A stretch of DNA of 64,000 nt from Bacteroidales bacterium (GCA_024398125.1 JAKSJO010000004.1:1-64000); one strand, 5' to 3'. Shown: positions 8,707 through 18,033, counted from the first letter of the stretch. The notes: a model not told the origin generated them from the letters alone. Made by a program: numbers and translations.

Positions 8707-11313
8707 ATGGGAAAGAAACTGATACTTGCATTGTTTGCGGCATTCGCATGCATCGTTGCCGCAGCCCAGAACACCATACGCGTAGAAGTCCCCGAGGTCG
8801 TAGCCGCGGACGAGCAGTTCAACGTCACCTTCATCATTGAGGGCGAGAACTCTCCATCCAACTTCTCATGGGAGCCAGGCAGCGATTTCCAGCTCGTCTG
8901 GGGCCCCCAGAAGGGCTCTTCTACATCCATATCGATAATAAACGGCAAGCGAACCAGATCGGCTCAGACGACATATACGTATGTCCTGATGCCTAAGAAG
9001 TCCGGAAGCTTCACGATTGCGGCAGCTCATGCCGACGTAAAGGGCAACTCGATATCCTCTTCTCCCAAGTCGGTCAACGTCGTAAGCGGGGGCAGTCGCA
9101 GTCAGTCATCGGGCAGCAGCTCGGCACAGAGCGGCAGCCGCAATGACCCTCGCCAGACTGGTGACATTCCTGCCGACGACCTGTTCATGAGACTGAGCCT
9201 CAGCAGAACCAATGTAGTCGTAGGCGAGCCTGTGACCGCGACCCTGAAGCTCTATCACCGTACCAACATCGCTGGATTCGAGGACGCTCATTTTCCAAGC
9301 TTCAACGGCTTCTGGAGCCAGGAGATCCAGGCTCCGCAGAACATCGAGTTCAAGCGTGAGAGCCTCAATGACATGATCTACAACTCTGCGGTACTCCGCA
9401 GCTGGACGCTCATACCTCAGCAGGCCGGAGACATCAAGATCGACCCTGCCGAGCTTATCTGCCTCGTAAATGTCCGTGCGCCATCCAGCGGAAACAGCAT
9501 CTTCGACAGTTTCTTCCAGGACGAGTATCGCACTATCCGCAAGAGAGTGTCATCGGGAGCTGCCACAGTACATGTCTCAAAGCTCCCTGCTGGAGCTCCG
9601 GATTCGTTCGGCGGCGGTGTCGGCAAGTTCAGCATCAGTGCATCGGTGAACCGTGACTCGCTTCAGGCTCATGATGCTGCATCGCTCTCAGTAACCATAA
9701 CAGGCAGCGGCAACCTTTCACTTCTTGAGGCTCCAAAGGTTAGTTTCCCATCAGATTTCGAAGTCTATGACGTCAAGGTTAACGACAGCGGCAGCAGCAA
9801 GAATTTTGAGTATCCGTTTATCCCGCGCAGCCATGGCGAGTTCACCATACCTGCCATTGAATACAGCTACTACGACATCAATGCCGGCAAATATGTCACT
9901 GTCAGCACCGATCCTATCGTGATCAAGGTGGCTCGTGGCAGCAATTCCGGCAGCGAGGCGGCAGGAAGCCTGAACCAGGTCGGCAATGGCGTCATCCGCA
10001 AGGATGTCCGCGACCTGGGCTCGGATATCCGCTATATCGCGACAAAGACACCGCATTTTTCGAAGAAGGGATCGTTCTTCGCAGGTTCACCGCTGTTCTT
10101 CGTTCTGCTTGTGCTAATTCTTGCAGCGGCAACGGCAGTCTGGTTCATAATGCGCAGCATGGCTGTCAGAAGGGCCGACGTTGTCGGTGCCCGCAACAGG
10201 GGAGCGGTCAAGATGGCGACCAAGCGCCTGACCCGTGCAGGAGACTATCTCAAGAACGGCCTTCCTACGGCATTCTATGAGGAACTTCATCGAACTCTCA
10301 TCGGATTTGTTTCGGACAAGCTTAACATTGACCTGGCCGACATGAGCCGCGACAACATCGCTCAGTCTCTTGTCAATGCCGGCGTAAGCCAGGAACTTGC
10401 TGAACAGTTCAACAGCCTTCTCGATGCTTGCGAGTTCGCGCGCTATGCTCCTGATTCGGGCAACGATTCCATGAATTCCCACTACGAGACAGCGCTCAGC
10501 GTCATCTCTTCAATCGATTCAAGCATGAAAGGAAAGAAAACAGGTTCAGGCAAGGCTTTGGGCGCAGTTCTCGCGCTTATGATGCTCATGCCATGGAACA
10601 TGCTTGCTGCAGACGCTTATGACGGCCTTTGGCAGGCTGGATGTGATGCTTACGCAACAGGTGATTGGGATACGGCACTCCAGAGCTGGGAGAGCATTTC
10701 AGCACAGGGCGTGGAGTCTCCTGAACTCTTTTACAATATAGGTAATGCCTGGTACAAGTCTGGCGACATCGCACATGCCATTCTTAATTATGAGCGCGCG
10801 CTTAAGCTTGATCCATCTTACGATGATGCCCGATTCAATCTCGAATACGCCAATGCAAGTATCCAGGACCGTATTGAAACTGTACCGGTGTTCTTCCTTA
10901 AGCAGTGGAGAAACGCACTTTCAAGGATGCTCTCGTCGAATGTGTGGACTGTCCTTTTCCTCCTTTTGCTCGCAGGAGCGCTTGCTGGACTTCTTACCTA
11001 CCTTCTGGCCTCTTCCACCGGCCGTCGTAAACTTGGATTCTTCGGGGGAATCGCTCTGGCGCTGCTGTCCATCGTCTGTATCGACTTCTCTCTCTCCCAG
11101 AAGAATGATTACCGCCGCGAAGATTCTGCTATCGTCATGCGTCCTGTGACCTCAGTCAAGAGCTCTCCAAGCGGTGATTCGGCAAAGGATCTGTTCATTC
11201 TCCACGAGGGAACCAAGGTCAAGGTACTCGAATCCGTGAGGGACTGGAACAATATCAGTCTTTCTGATGGAAGACAAGGTTGGATTCCGGCCCATGACAT
11301 TGAAATAATCTGA
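8707..11313 (+). CDS. BatD-BatE fusion protein
   Basis: 868 residues joining two genes usually separate. Residues 1-450 are a signal peptide and BatD-type beta domains, a helix lies near 458-480, and a cytoplasmic region ends near 610. Then a second signal-peptide-like stretch (KALGAVLALMMLMPWNMLAADA, split here as residues about 614-637) leads into a TPR unit (638-720), two helices (743-768, 775-797) and a C-terminal SH3-like domain (812-868, GWIPAHDIEII), which is the BatE layout. No stop or frameshift separates the halves, though an in-frame ATG near 10525 could start BatE alone. Confidence 0.88.
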   Translation: MGKKLILALFAAFACIVAAAQNTIRVEVPEVVAADEQFNVTFIIEGENSPSNFSWEPGSDFQLVWGPQKGSSTSISIINGKRTRSAQTTYTYVLMPKKSGSFTIAAAHADVKGNSISSSPKSVNVVSGGSRSQSSGSSSAQSGSRNDPRQTGDIPADDLFMRLSLSRTNVVVGEPVTATLKLYHRTNIAGFEDAHFPSFNGFWSQEIQAPQNIEFKRESLNDMIYNSAVLRSWTLIPQQAGDIKIDPAELICLVNVRAPSSGNSIFDSFFQDEYRTIRKRVSSGAATVHVSKLPAGAPDSFGGGVGKFSISASVNRDSLQAHDAASLSVTITGSGNLSLLEAPKVSFPSDFEVYDVKVNDSGSSKNFEYPFIPRSHGEFTIPAIEYSYYDINAGKYVTVSTDPIVIKVARGSNSGSEAAGSLNQVGNGVIRKDVRDLGSDIRYIATKTPHFSKKGSFFAGSPLFFVLLVLILAAATAVWFIMRSMAVRRADVVGARNRGAVKMATKRLTRAGDYLKNGLPTAFYEELHRTLIGFVSDKLNIDLADMSRDNIAQSLVNAGVSQELAEQFNSLLDACEFARYAPDSGNDSMNSHYETALSVISSIDSSMKGKKTGSGKALGAVLALMMLMPWNMLAADAYDGLWQAGCDAYATGDWDTALQSWESISAQGVESPELFYNIGNAWYKSGDIAHAILNYERALKLDPSYDDARFNLEYANASIQDRIETVPVFFLKQWRNALSRMLSSNVWTVLFLLLLAGALAGLLTYLLASSTGRRKLGFFGGIALALLSIVCIDFSLSQKNDYRREDSAIVMRPVTSVKSSPSGDSAKDLFILHEGTKVKVLESVRDWNNISLSDGRQGWIPAHDIEII

Positions 11314-11323
11314 CAACTGTCAA

Positions 11324-13198
11324 ATGAAGAAATATCTGTTCATGCCGCTGGTCTTCTTGATCTGCGGCATTTTCTGCGCTTCTGCCCAGTCGGAGCCTGT
11401 CCGCTTTGCCTTTATGACCGACCTGCACTGGTCGGCAAGTCTGACTTCGTCCCAGGCCGCACTTCGTGCCTGTGTCAACGATATCAATACCAGGAATGAC
11501 ATCGACTTTGTCGTGGTCGGCGGAGATCTTACCGACTTCGGTTCGGATTCCGAGATTGCGGATGTCAAGGCCGTCCTCGATGGACTTCGTCCACAGCTCT
11601 ATGTCGTGGCTGGAAACCATGATGCCAAGTGGTCCGAAAGCGGTTGCAATACCTTTGAAAAGGTTTTCGGCTATTCACATTTCGAGCTCGAGAAGGGTGG
11701 ATGGCGTTTTCTCGGTTGCAACAGCGGTCCTGATATGCGCATGGCGCCCGCACTTCTGCCACGAGAGAGCATGCTTTGGTTGGAAGGGCTGGAAGAGGGC
11801 AAGAAATCCATATTCTTCAACCATTATCCCCAGGACAGCTCTGTCCTGAACTATTTCGATGTTACGAAGACCCTGAAGAAAAAGGATGTCCGCTTCGAGA
11901 TAGGAGGCCACTGGCATGTGAACACAATTCTCAATTATGGCGGCATACCTGCAGTTCTTGGCCGTTCTACGCAGGCGACAGCTACTGCTGTTCCCGGATA
12001 TAATGTATTCACGCTCCAGGATGACCATATCTCTGTGTCCGAGGTCCGCATATACAGTGATATGTGCTCTGTTGAACTGTCTCCATGGTATGGTTGTGAT
12101 CTTGCGGCTGTCGAGGACAGGGTCATCTATGACGAACATGGCCTTCCCGATGATTATCCTTGGATGAGATATGACGTAAACGACAGGCATCCCGAGGTGC
12201 GTACTGTATGGTCATTCAGGGAAGACGCAAACATCGCAGTCGGCTTTGCGAAGAAGGGGAACTCGGCGTATTATGCGACTGCTGACGGTGTTGTCAAGGC
12301 TGTCTCTTTAAAGGACGGTTCCGAATCTTGGCATTCCAGGCTTCCTGGCAAGGTGTATTCGACTCCGGCCATATCCGGCAGGTATCTTGTGCTTGGATGT
12401 GCTGACGGGGCTGTATATGCCCTTGATTCAAGGAACGGAAAGCTGCTTTGGAAAAAGGAAACGGACAAGTCTGTGCTTGGTTCTCCTGTGATATATAAGG
12501 ATAAGGTATATGTTGGGGCTTCTGACGGCTGTTTCCGCGCTTTGAACCTTAAGGACGGTTCGTCCGTATGGACATTTACGGATGTGGCAGGATTCATCGA
12601 GTGCAGACCTTTTGTCGATGCTTCACAGGTGGTCTTTGGTTCCTGGGCGGGCAAGATGTATTCCTTAGACCCTGAGACCGGCCATCTTCAATGGACATGG
12701 TCTTGCGAAAAAAGTTCGCGAATGTATTCTCCAGCTGCCTGCTGGCCGGTAAAGGCTGGTGGCCGCATCTTCTTCGCCAATCCTGACCGGCTTGTCTATG
12801 CTCTTGATGCGTCGACGGGACGTGAGCTTGCCCGTTTTGAAGGAGCCCGTGAGTCTATTGGCCTTTCCGTGGATGGAAATACAGTCTATTCAAAGTCGAT
12901 GTTCCATCATTCGCTTGCTATCGACTCCGAGAGTCTTGAATTGAAATGGAACGTCGAGAACGGTATGGGCTATGATATCTCTCCGACTTCTATTGTCGAA
13001 GTTGATGGAATCGTTCTTTTTCCGACCGACAAGGGCAACATCATCGCGGTTTCCGCTGTTGACGGTTCTGTCTTATGGTCGCACAAGATCTCCATTGCGC
13101 TTGTCAATCCCTTAACCACCTGGATTGAACGGGATAGAATCTTTATCCTCGCCTCCACAATGGATGGCCGTGTCGAACTCTTGTCATTGGCACGATAG
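11324..13198 (+). CDS. Secreted metallophosphoesterase fused to a PQQ-like beta-propeller
   Basis: 624 residues with a signal peptide (1-22). Residues 26-220 are a calcineurin-like phosphoesterase: metal ligands in MTDLHW (Asp33, His35), GGDLTD (Asp68), AGNHD (His99-Asp100), NHYP and GGHWHVN. Residues about 300-624 repeat a pattern of the type L(D/N)xxxGxxxW every 35-45 residues, as in PQQ-like quinoprotein propellers. The substrate is unknown; a periplasmic or surface phosphodiesterase is likely. It starts 10 bp after the batD-batE stop and may be the last gene of that operon, although it has no known tie to the Bat complex. Confidence 0.85.
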   Translation: MKKYLFMPLVFLICGIFCASAQSEPVRFAFMTDLHWSASLTSSQAALRACVNDINTRNDIDFVVVGGDLTDFGSDSEIADVKAVLDGLRPQLYVVAGNHDAKWSESGCNTFEKVFGYSHFELEKGGWRFLGCNSGPDMRMAPALLPRESMLWLEGLEEGKKSIFFNHYPQDSSVLNYFDVTKTLKKKDVRFEIGGHWHVNTILNYGGIPAVLGRSTQATATAVPGYNVFTLQDDHISVSEVRIYSDMCSVELSPWYGCDLAAVEDRVIYDEHGLPDDYPWMRYDVNDRHPEVRTVWSFREDANIAVGFAKKGNSAYYATADGVVKAVSLKDGSESWHSRLPGKVYSTPAISGRYLVLGCADGAVYALDSRNGKLLWKKETDKSVLGSPVIYKDKVYVGASDGCFRALNLKDGSSVWTFTDVAGFIECRPFVDASQVVFGSWAGKMYSLDPETGHLQWTWSCEKSSRMYSPAACWPVKAGGRIFFANPDRLVYALDASTGRELARFEGARESIGLSVDGNTVYSKSMFHHSLAIDSESLELKWNVENGMGYDISPTSIVEVDGIVLFPTDKGNIIAVSAVDGSVLWSHKISIALVNPLTTWIERDRIFILASTMDGRVELLSLAR

Positions 13199-13267
13199 TT
13201 TGTTTTCTCTTGTCGATTTCTTACTTGAAGATACGTTTACTTGCCGCACCTTGCGGCCATGGAATAG

Positions 13268-13684
13268 TTTTACAAAAGTGTCGAGGAGTGCGAGACTTTC
13301 GAGGAAAAGCTATACTTTTGCATGCGGCACATGTTCAAGCTGGAGAGCCGTCCCGAGAATCTTAGGGGAGAATACTTCGACAATCTCTTCAAGGCGGCTG
13401 ATACCGCGAACATGACCGCAAAGGAACACGAAGCATACATATTAGCCATGGCATCAGAACGCGACATAAGAAACCAGATCAGGTACGGCCGTATTCAGGG
13501 TCACAGGGAAGGTTACAAGGAGGGCCTGGAAGAGGGTATCGAACAAGGTATTAAGCAGGGACTCGAGAAAGGGAAAGCCGAGCTAAAGCTTGAAACAGCA
13601 AAGAGGTTCAAGGCTGCTGGCGTTGATTTGACAATCATAGCCGAATGCACAGGACTTGATATTGAGACTATCACTGCTTTGTAA
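13268..13684 (+). pseudogene. Remnant of an Rpn-type nuclease/transposase (C-terminal part)
   Basis: The reading frame FYKSVEECETFEEKLYFCMR continues into RHMFKLESRPENL and a Gly/Glu/Lys-rich coiled region (REGYKEGLEEGIEQGIKQG), ending QTITAL-like. This is the C-terminal half of the PD-(D/E)XK Rpn family often annotated as recombination-promoting nuclease or putative transposase. In the same frame a TAG at 13265-13267 lies just upstream, and no N-terminal nuclease core with its PD-(D/E)XK residues is encoded before it. An ATG at 13322 leaves 120 residues. It is best read as a decayed fragment, followed by a good terminator. Confidence 0.75.
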
Positions 13685-13719
13685 GGGCTTTTATAAGTTA
13701 TATATTTTGAGCATTTGAA

Positions 13720-13766
13720 TAATCCCGGTTTCAGCGAACTAGCTGGCAACCGGGATTTCTTTTTTT
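13720..13766 (+). terminator. Intrinsic terminator after the Rpn remnant
   Basis: AATCCCGGTT pairs with AACCGGGATT (13748-13757), followed by a run of T broken by one C. It isolates the Bat operon side from the lipoprotein locus. Confidence 0.75.
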
Positions 13767-13781
13767 GTTGGATTGCATACG

Positions 13782-13813
13782 AAAAAAGAGGTCGTCCCGA
13801 AGGGCGACCTCTT
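13782..13813 (-). terminator. Terminator of the left lipoprotein gene
   Basis: Read on the minus strand: AGAGGTCGCCC, loop TTCG, GGACGACCTCT, then six T. It closely resembles the terminator of the right-hand lipoprotein gene at 21060-21087, so gene and terminator seem to have been duplicated together. Confidence 0.8.
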
Positions 13814-13838
13814 GAGAGTATTAAGATGGTAACTAAGA

Positions 13839-16808
13839 TTAGTTACGTGTCTTGACAGTGATAGGGAGCTTGATCTCTACATCGTGACCGAACATATCCT
13901 TAGCCTTGATAGTAAGGGTTGAAGGAACGTCAGCAACTGGGTTGGTAGAAGAAGATACAGTGGTGAAGCCGGTGATAGCACCAGATGCTACGGTAGGCTG
14001 CATGTACTCCTCGATACCGTTAGAGTTAGATGTAAGAGTTGCGCTAGAGATAGCGAGTGAGCTGTTGTAAGGTGCTTTGAGGTATGCGCTGTAGAGAGCG
14101 TCGCGTGAGCTTACACCCTTTACATAGATACCAAGGTTACCACCGATGATAGAGATAGGACCAGGAGTGGTTGAAGAACCACCGTAAACGATCTCATCGT
14201 ACTTAGGAAGTGCAGCAGTGTATCTGCCCTGGTAAGTAGCTTCGTAGTCTACACCGCCGATAGTTCCAAGGGCTTCACGTGCAGCAGCATCGTTGTCAGC
14301 AACCCAGCTCCAAGAGTAAGTGCTGTTGTAGATGCAGTTGTATACAGTCTCGAATGAGTCAACGTCAAGAGTGTAGTCAACGAATGCGCTGGTAACAGGG
14401 TGCTTACGCTCAGAAGAGATCTTACCGAAGTTGTAAACAACTGAGGTAGCGTGCTTGGTTGCGTTGTTGATGTACTTCTTGTCAACGTTGAGGGTAGCAG
14501 CACCATTTACGTTAACTGCAACATCACCGGTAGCAGGAGCGGCAGCTGGCTGAGACTCAGCGAAGCTGAAGTTATAGTTAGCAGCAAGACCTGCAGGGAA
14601 GTTGAATGCCTGAACAAGTGGCATGGTACCTGCGGTTGCAGTGCTAGCAGCCCATGAATCAGGAACGAGGTAGCAGTTGTATACACCGTTAACGATCTGG
14701 TTGGTCTTAGGAGAGTAACCAGCAGGAGTTGCGGTAGGGAGTACCTTGGTCATGCTAGCAGTCATGATAGCAACAACACGTGAAGCGTCGGTGAATACGA
14801 GCTTACCATTGTATGCCTTACCATCCTTGAATGAAGTCCACGCATCGGTAGAGTTCTTCTTAACAGTCTGAATAGCTACGACTGATGCAGGATCGAAGGT
14901 AGATGCAGAGAATGTAGCAACGAGAGCGCTAAGGTTAGCAGTAGTAGCAACTACAGTGTTGTTCTTATCGAGGAACTGAACATCGAAGATAGGCTGAGCA
15001 CCACCTGGAGTGAGAGCGTCGGTTGTCCAAGTTGCAGTAGCGGTAGAAGGAACGGCTCTAACAGTTGCAGCAACCTTAGCTGAAGGAGTTGTGTGGATAG
15101 TCTCGTGTGCAGGAGTGATAGTGGTAGCAAGTGAGTTCCACTCGTTAGCAGCAGCACCGATCTGTACATAGAATGCCTTTCCATCTGGGTCAACGAGAGT
15201 ACCATCCCAGTTAACAGCGTAAACGCGGAAACCGATGATATCGTTGATCTGATCATCACAGTTTACAGTGATGTCAAGCTCAGTACCCTCGATAGCGTTG
15301 TTAAGACCTTCGTAAGAGTAGTACTTCCATGCGCTGATCTCTGAGCTTGAAGACTCAACAGCGTTCTGGGTATCGAGTACTACATACATACCCTTAACAT
15401 CAGCTGCCTGGAAATATGGAGCTGCAGGGGCAGGAGGAGTAATGATAGAACCAAGGCTAACAGTGAATGGCTTGCCCTGAACTGCCTGATAAACAGGGAG
15501 ATCGTGACGATCGTCACCACCAGTTGAAGGAACGCCTGAATCAGCGACCCAGTTGTTCACAGTACCCTTCTTAGCCATTGCAACAGCAGGGGTAGGGAGA
15601 TCTGTGGTAGAAGCAGCCCATTTCTTCTCTACATAAGCGGTAGGAAGAGTTGCAGGAGCCTCAAGGATACTTGGGTTAGATGCATAGCTATAGCGGTTGT
15701 TGATCTGAGCAACAGGGGTCTCGTCTACGAGGAAGTCGAGTGCTGATGCAGGATTAACAGTACCAGCGGTAACAGTTACATCGTAACCTGAGATAGCGTC
15801 GCCAGCCTTTACAGCCCAAAGAACACTCTCCCATACAGGTGCGAGAGCAGTACCGTAGTTAACTCTTACAGCCTTCTTGAAAGCGTCCCAATCAGAGTTT
15901 GCCTTAAGGTTGAAGGTTACCTTGTAAAGACCGTTCTCGCCAGCCTTAGCCTGAGTCTGAGTCATGAGCTTGTCATAAGCAACAATCTTCTCGACAACTA
16001 CATTCTCGAGAGCCTCACCCTTTGTGTTGATGAGCTGGATCTTTGAAGGATCAAGCTTAGCGTTAGCAGGAGAAACGCGAACGAGGATTTCGGTACCACG
16101 GTTGAATGAAGCGCCCTCGGTGAAGGAAAGCTGGGTACCATTCTCAGGACCGAATACGTTAGCCTTTTCTGTTGCGTTAGCGATGTTTACAGGGATGTAG
16201 CCGCTTGCGTTTGCATGGTAATAAGCGTTATTATAAACATCACCTGCGAGAATTGACATGTAGCCAATCTCAACGTTGGTGCCGAGAACATAGCCATTCT
16301 CGAAGCCCTCTACGCCGTAGATAACGAGAGTGCCCTTCTCCTCATCCCAAACAGCGGTGATGCCGCTAGCAAGAGCAGCCTCTTCGCCGTCGATCATGAG
16401 CTTGCCGTCTACAACTGCTACGGTTGAACCCTTAGCGTAGTCGGTCTTCTCACCGTCACAGTACCAGAAACCATCCTCACCGATGGTCCATACTGAACCG
16501 TCCTTACCAGGAGCGCCGGCAGCACCGGCAGCACCAGCTGCACCAGGAGCACCGTCCTTTCCGTTGGTAATGTCATAAGTACCGTTAGTGGTAACGACCT
16601 GGATACCATTAGCGGTCTTGTTTACTGCAGTAAGGATTGCGCCGTTTGCAATCTGACCCTGGATAGCAGTGAGAGACTTCTCAGCTGCGTCCATTCTGGT
16701 GTTCAGGCTGTCAATGTCGGCTGAATAATCCTTAGTACAGCTGGTAAGCAATGCTGCACCGGCAACGGCGAGCATAGCAGCCATTCTAATGATTTTTTTC
16801 ATAAACAT
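13839..16808 (-). CDS. Left phase-variable surface lipoprotein (PL29/DUF4988 N-terminal domain), probably silent in this orientation
   Basis: 989 residues from ATG 16808, or 987 from the second ATG (16802) that gives a cleaner lipoprotein signal ending LLTSC. After the Cys come a short coiled coil (SLNTRMDAAEKSLTAIQGQI), a beta stretch, collagen-like Gly-X-Y triplets (GAPGAAGAAGAAGAPGKDG) and the SVWTIGEDGFWYCDGEKTDY motif of the PL29 N-terminal domain. From about residue 135 it diverges from the right-hand copy but keeps patches such as GFRVYAVNWDGTLVDPDG. No enzyme motif is seen. No TAnnTTTG lies upstream on its strand, unlike the right copy. Codon use is the strongly biased kind of abundant proteins. 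Confidence 0.85.
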   Translation of the reverse strand: MFMKKIIRMAAMLAVAGAALLTSCTKDYSADIDSLNTRMDAAEKSLTAIQGQIANGAILTAVNKTANGIQVVTTNGTYDITNGKDGAPGAAGAAGAAGAPGKDGSVWTIGEDGFWYCDGEKTDYAKGSTVAVVDGKLMIDGEEAALASGITAVWDEEKGTLVIYGVEGFENGYVLGTNVEIGYMSILAGDVYNNAYYHANASGYIPVNIANATEKANVFGPENGTQLSFTEGASFNRGTEILVRVSPANAKLDPSKIQLINTKGEALENVVVEKIVAYDKLMTQTQAKAGENGLYKVTFNLKANSDWDAFKKAVRVNYGTALAPVWESVLWAVKAGDAISGYDVTVTAGTVNPASALDFLVDETPVAQINNRYSYASNPSILEAPATLPTAYVEKKWAASTTDLPTPAVAMAKKGTVNNWVADSGVPSTGGDDRHDLPVYQAVQGKPFTVSLGSIITPPAPAAPYFQAADVKGMYVVLDTQNAVESSSSEISAWKYYSYEGLNNAIEGTELDITVNCDDQINDIIGFRVYAVNWDGTLVDPDGKAFYVQIGAAANEWNSLATTITPAHETIHTTPSAKVAATVRAVPSTATATWTTDALTPGGAQPIFDVQFLDKNNTVVATTANLSALVATFSASTFDPASVVAIQTVKKNSTDAWTSFKDGKAYNGKLVFTDASRVVAIMTASMTKVLPTATPAGYSPKTNQIVNGVYNCYLVPDSWAASTATAGTMPLVQAFNFPAGLAANYNFSFAESQPAAAPATGDVAVNVNGAATLNVDKKYINNATKHATSVVYNFGKISSERKHPVTSAFVDYTLDVDSFETVYNCIYNSTYSWSWVADNDAAAREALGTIGGVDYEATYQGRYTAALPKYDEIVYGGSSTTPGPISIIGGNLGIYVKGVSSRDALYSAYLKAPYNSSLAISSATLTSNSNGIEEYMQPTVASGAITGFTTVSSSTNPVADVPSTLTIKAKDMFGHDVEIKLPITVKTRN

Positions 16809-16862
16809 TAAAAATTAAAAAAGTAAAACTATTGTTGTTTTGTTGTTTGTTTCTTGCCGTAA
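16414..16862 (-). repeat. Left arm of the long inverted repeat
   Basis: The first 395 bases of the left lipoprotein gene (16808 down to 16414) match bases 18083-18477 of the right one base for base as I read them, in opposite orientation. The similarity extends outward from the gene starts through an AT-rich leader to a 13-bp motif TTACGGCAAGAAA (minus strand 16850-16862), after which it stops inside the intervening recombinase segment. Confidence 0.9.
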
Positions 16863-16910
16863 TAAGCGTAAAATGGGTATTTGACTTACCAATCATTACA
16901 CCTATTAATA

Positions 16911-17858
16911 ATGCTTATGATAAATCCATTTACCCGTCCTCGTATGCTCGATAGAGCGTTCGAGGTCAAGATGACCCGTTTATTATCCGAAGGAAAGATC
17001 AATTCGTACTATAGATACAGGTCCACCCTGCACGCAATCCAGTCTTTCGCGGGGAGTGAAATACGCGTAACGGATGTGGACTCTTGCTGGCTGAAAAGAT
17101 GCTCGCGCCAATGGGAGACAAGAGGTTTGTCCTCGACGACTATACGAATCTATATGTGTGCCCTTAAAAGCATCTGGCACGATCTTGAGCGCCAAGGACA
17201 GGTCCGCCGCGCCAGGAATCCCTTTGCCGACTATACGGTCCCGCCGCCAGTCAGGCGTCGAATGGCTCTCAGCCGCGATGCCGTCAGGCGTATTTCCGAG
17301 TGGAAAGGCAATGCCACAGTCGAGATGTACCGCGACCTATGGCTTTTCTCCTATATGTGCAACGGGATAAACTTCAGGGATCTGCTTTTCCTCAAATACA
17401 AGAACATCGTAGACGGAGAAATCGTGTTTGAGAGATCAAAGACAAAAGGAAAGATGAAGGAAACTCACCTGATTCATGCCGCGGTAAGCGATAGGATGAA
17501 AGATATAATCGAGAGGATAGGTAATAAAAGAATCACCTCCGATACATATATATTTAGATACGCGCGCGAAGGCATGACTCCGATGGAAATCTCATCTATG
17601 GTTCGAAAGACAATCTACCTATGCAACCGAAGCCTGAGGACAATAGCCGATGAACTCGGAATCGAGCATTTCACGACGTATTCGGCACGCCATTCCTTTG
17701 CGACCATTCTTAACAAAAGCGGGGTAGATATAAGCTTCATCTCCGAATCTCTGGGACACAACAGTTTAGAGACGACAAAGGTCTACCTGGCAGGGTTCGA
17801 CAGAGAGGAACGACGTAAAATTTCAAGTTTTTTAACAGATTTTTGCAACAAAGAGTAA
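16911..17858 (+). CDS. Tyrosine recombinase (putative DNA invertase of the flanking lipoprotein genes)
   Basis: 315 residues from ATG 16911 (ATG 16917 is also possible; a TTG at 16881 would add ten unlikely residues). A SAM-like core-binding domain covers about 15-110 and the catalytic domain the rest. Counting from 16911, visible catalytic residues are Arg156 (NGINFRDLL), Lys177/179 (SKTKGK), Arg260 (TTYSARHSFA), His283 (LGHNS) and the nucleophile Tyr292 (TTKVYLAGF). The usual box II His is Tyr257 here, a change common in Bacteroidota integrases. There is no arm-binding N-terminal domain. Its place between two inverted paralogues suggests it inverts them; other targets are possible. No promoter of its own is obvious. 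Confidence 0.9.
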   Translation: MLMINPFTRPRMLDRAFEVKMTRLLSEGKINSYYRYRSTLHAIQSFAGSEIRVTDVDSCWLKRCSRQWETRGLSSTTIRIYMCALKSIWHDLERQGQVRRARNPFADYTVPPPVRRRMALSRDAVRRISEWKGNATVEMYRDLWLFSYMCNGINFRDLLFLKYKNIVDGEIVFERSKTKGKMKETHLIHAAVSDRMKDIIERIGNKRITSDTYIFRYAREGMTPMEISSMVRKTIYLCNRSLRTIADELGIEHFTTYSARHSFATILNKSGVDISFISESLGHNSLETTKVYLAGFDREERRKISSFLTDFCNKE

Positions 17859-17884
17859 GTTTTTTTCATCTATCTCGTAATAAG

Positions 17885-17907
17885 ATTGCATTCTGCGCGT
17901 ATGCAAT
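17885..17907. repeat. Short inverted repeat ATTGCAT/ATGCAAT upstream of the ON promoter
   Basis: ATTGCAT (17885-17891) and ATGCAAT (17901-17907) form a perfect 7-bp inverted repeat with 9-bp spacing just after the recombinase gene. Further ATTGCAT- or ATGCAT-like words occur at 17930, 17949 and 17963, around the promoter. It may be an operator or a recombinase binding array. Confidence 0.45.
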
Positions 17908-17929
17908 GAGCATTTTATTGAGAAAATAT

Positions 17930-17961
17930 ATTGCATAAGTGCTTTTTGATGCATATCTTTG
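17930..17961 (+). promoter_or_regulatory. Promoter of the right lipoprotein gene
   Basis: A -33 box ATTG (17930-17933), 20 bp spacer and -7 box TATCTTTG (17954-17961) fit the Bacteroidota consensus TTTG-N19to21-TAnnTTTG. Transcription would begin near 17967, giving a leader of about 115 nt that contains the 13-bp motif shared with the other side. It lies inside the predicted invertible segment. Confidence 0.7.
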
Positions 17962-18033
17962 TGCATTGATTATTGTGCCCATACTGTGAGGTATTGTGTC
18001 CTAATGTGTATGATTGGCCTTAGTCGATGCTTG

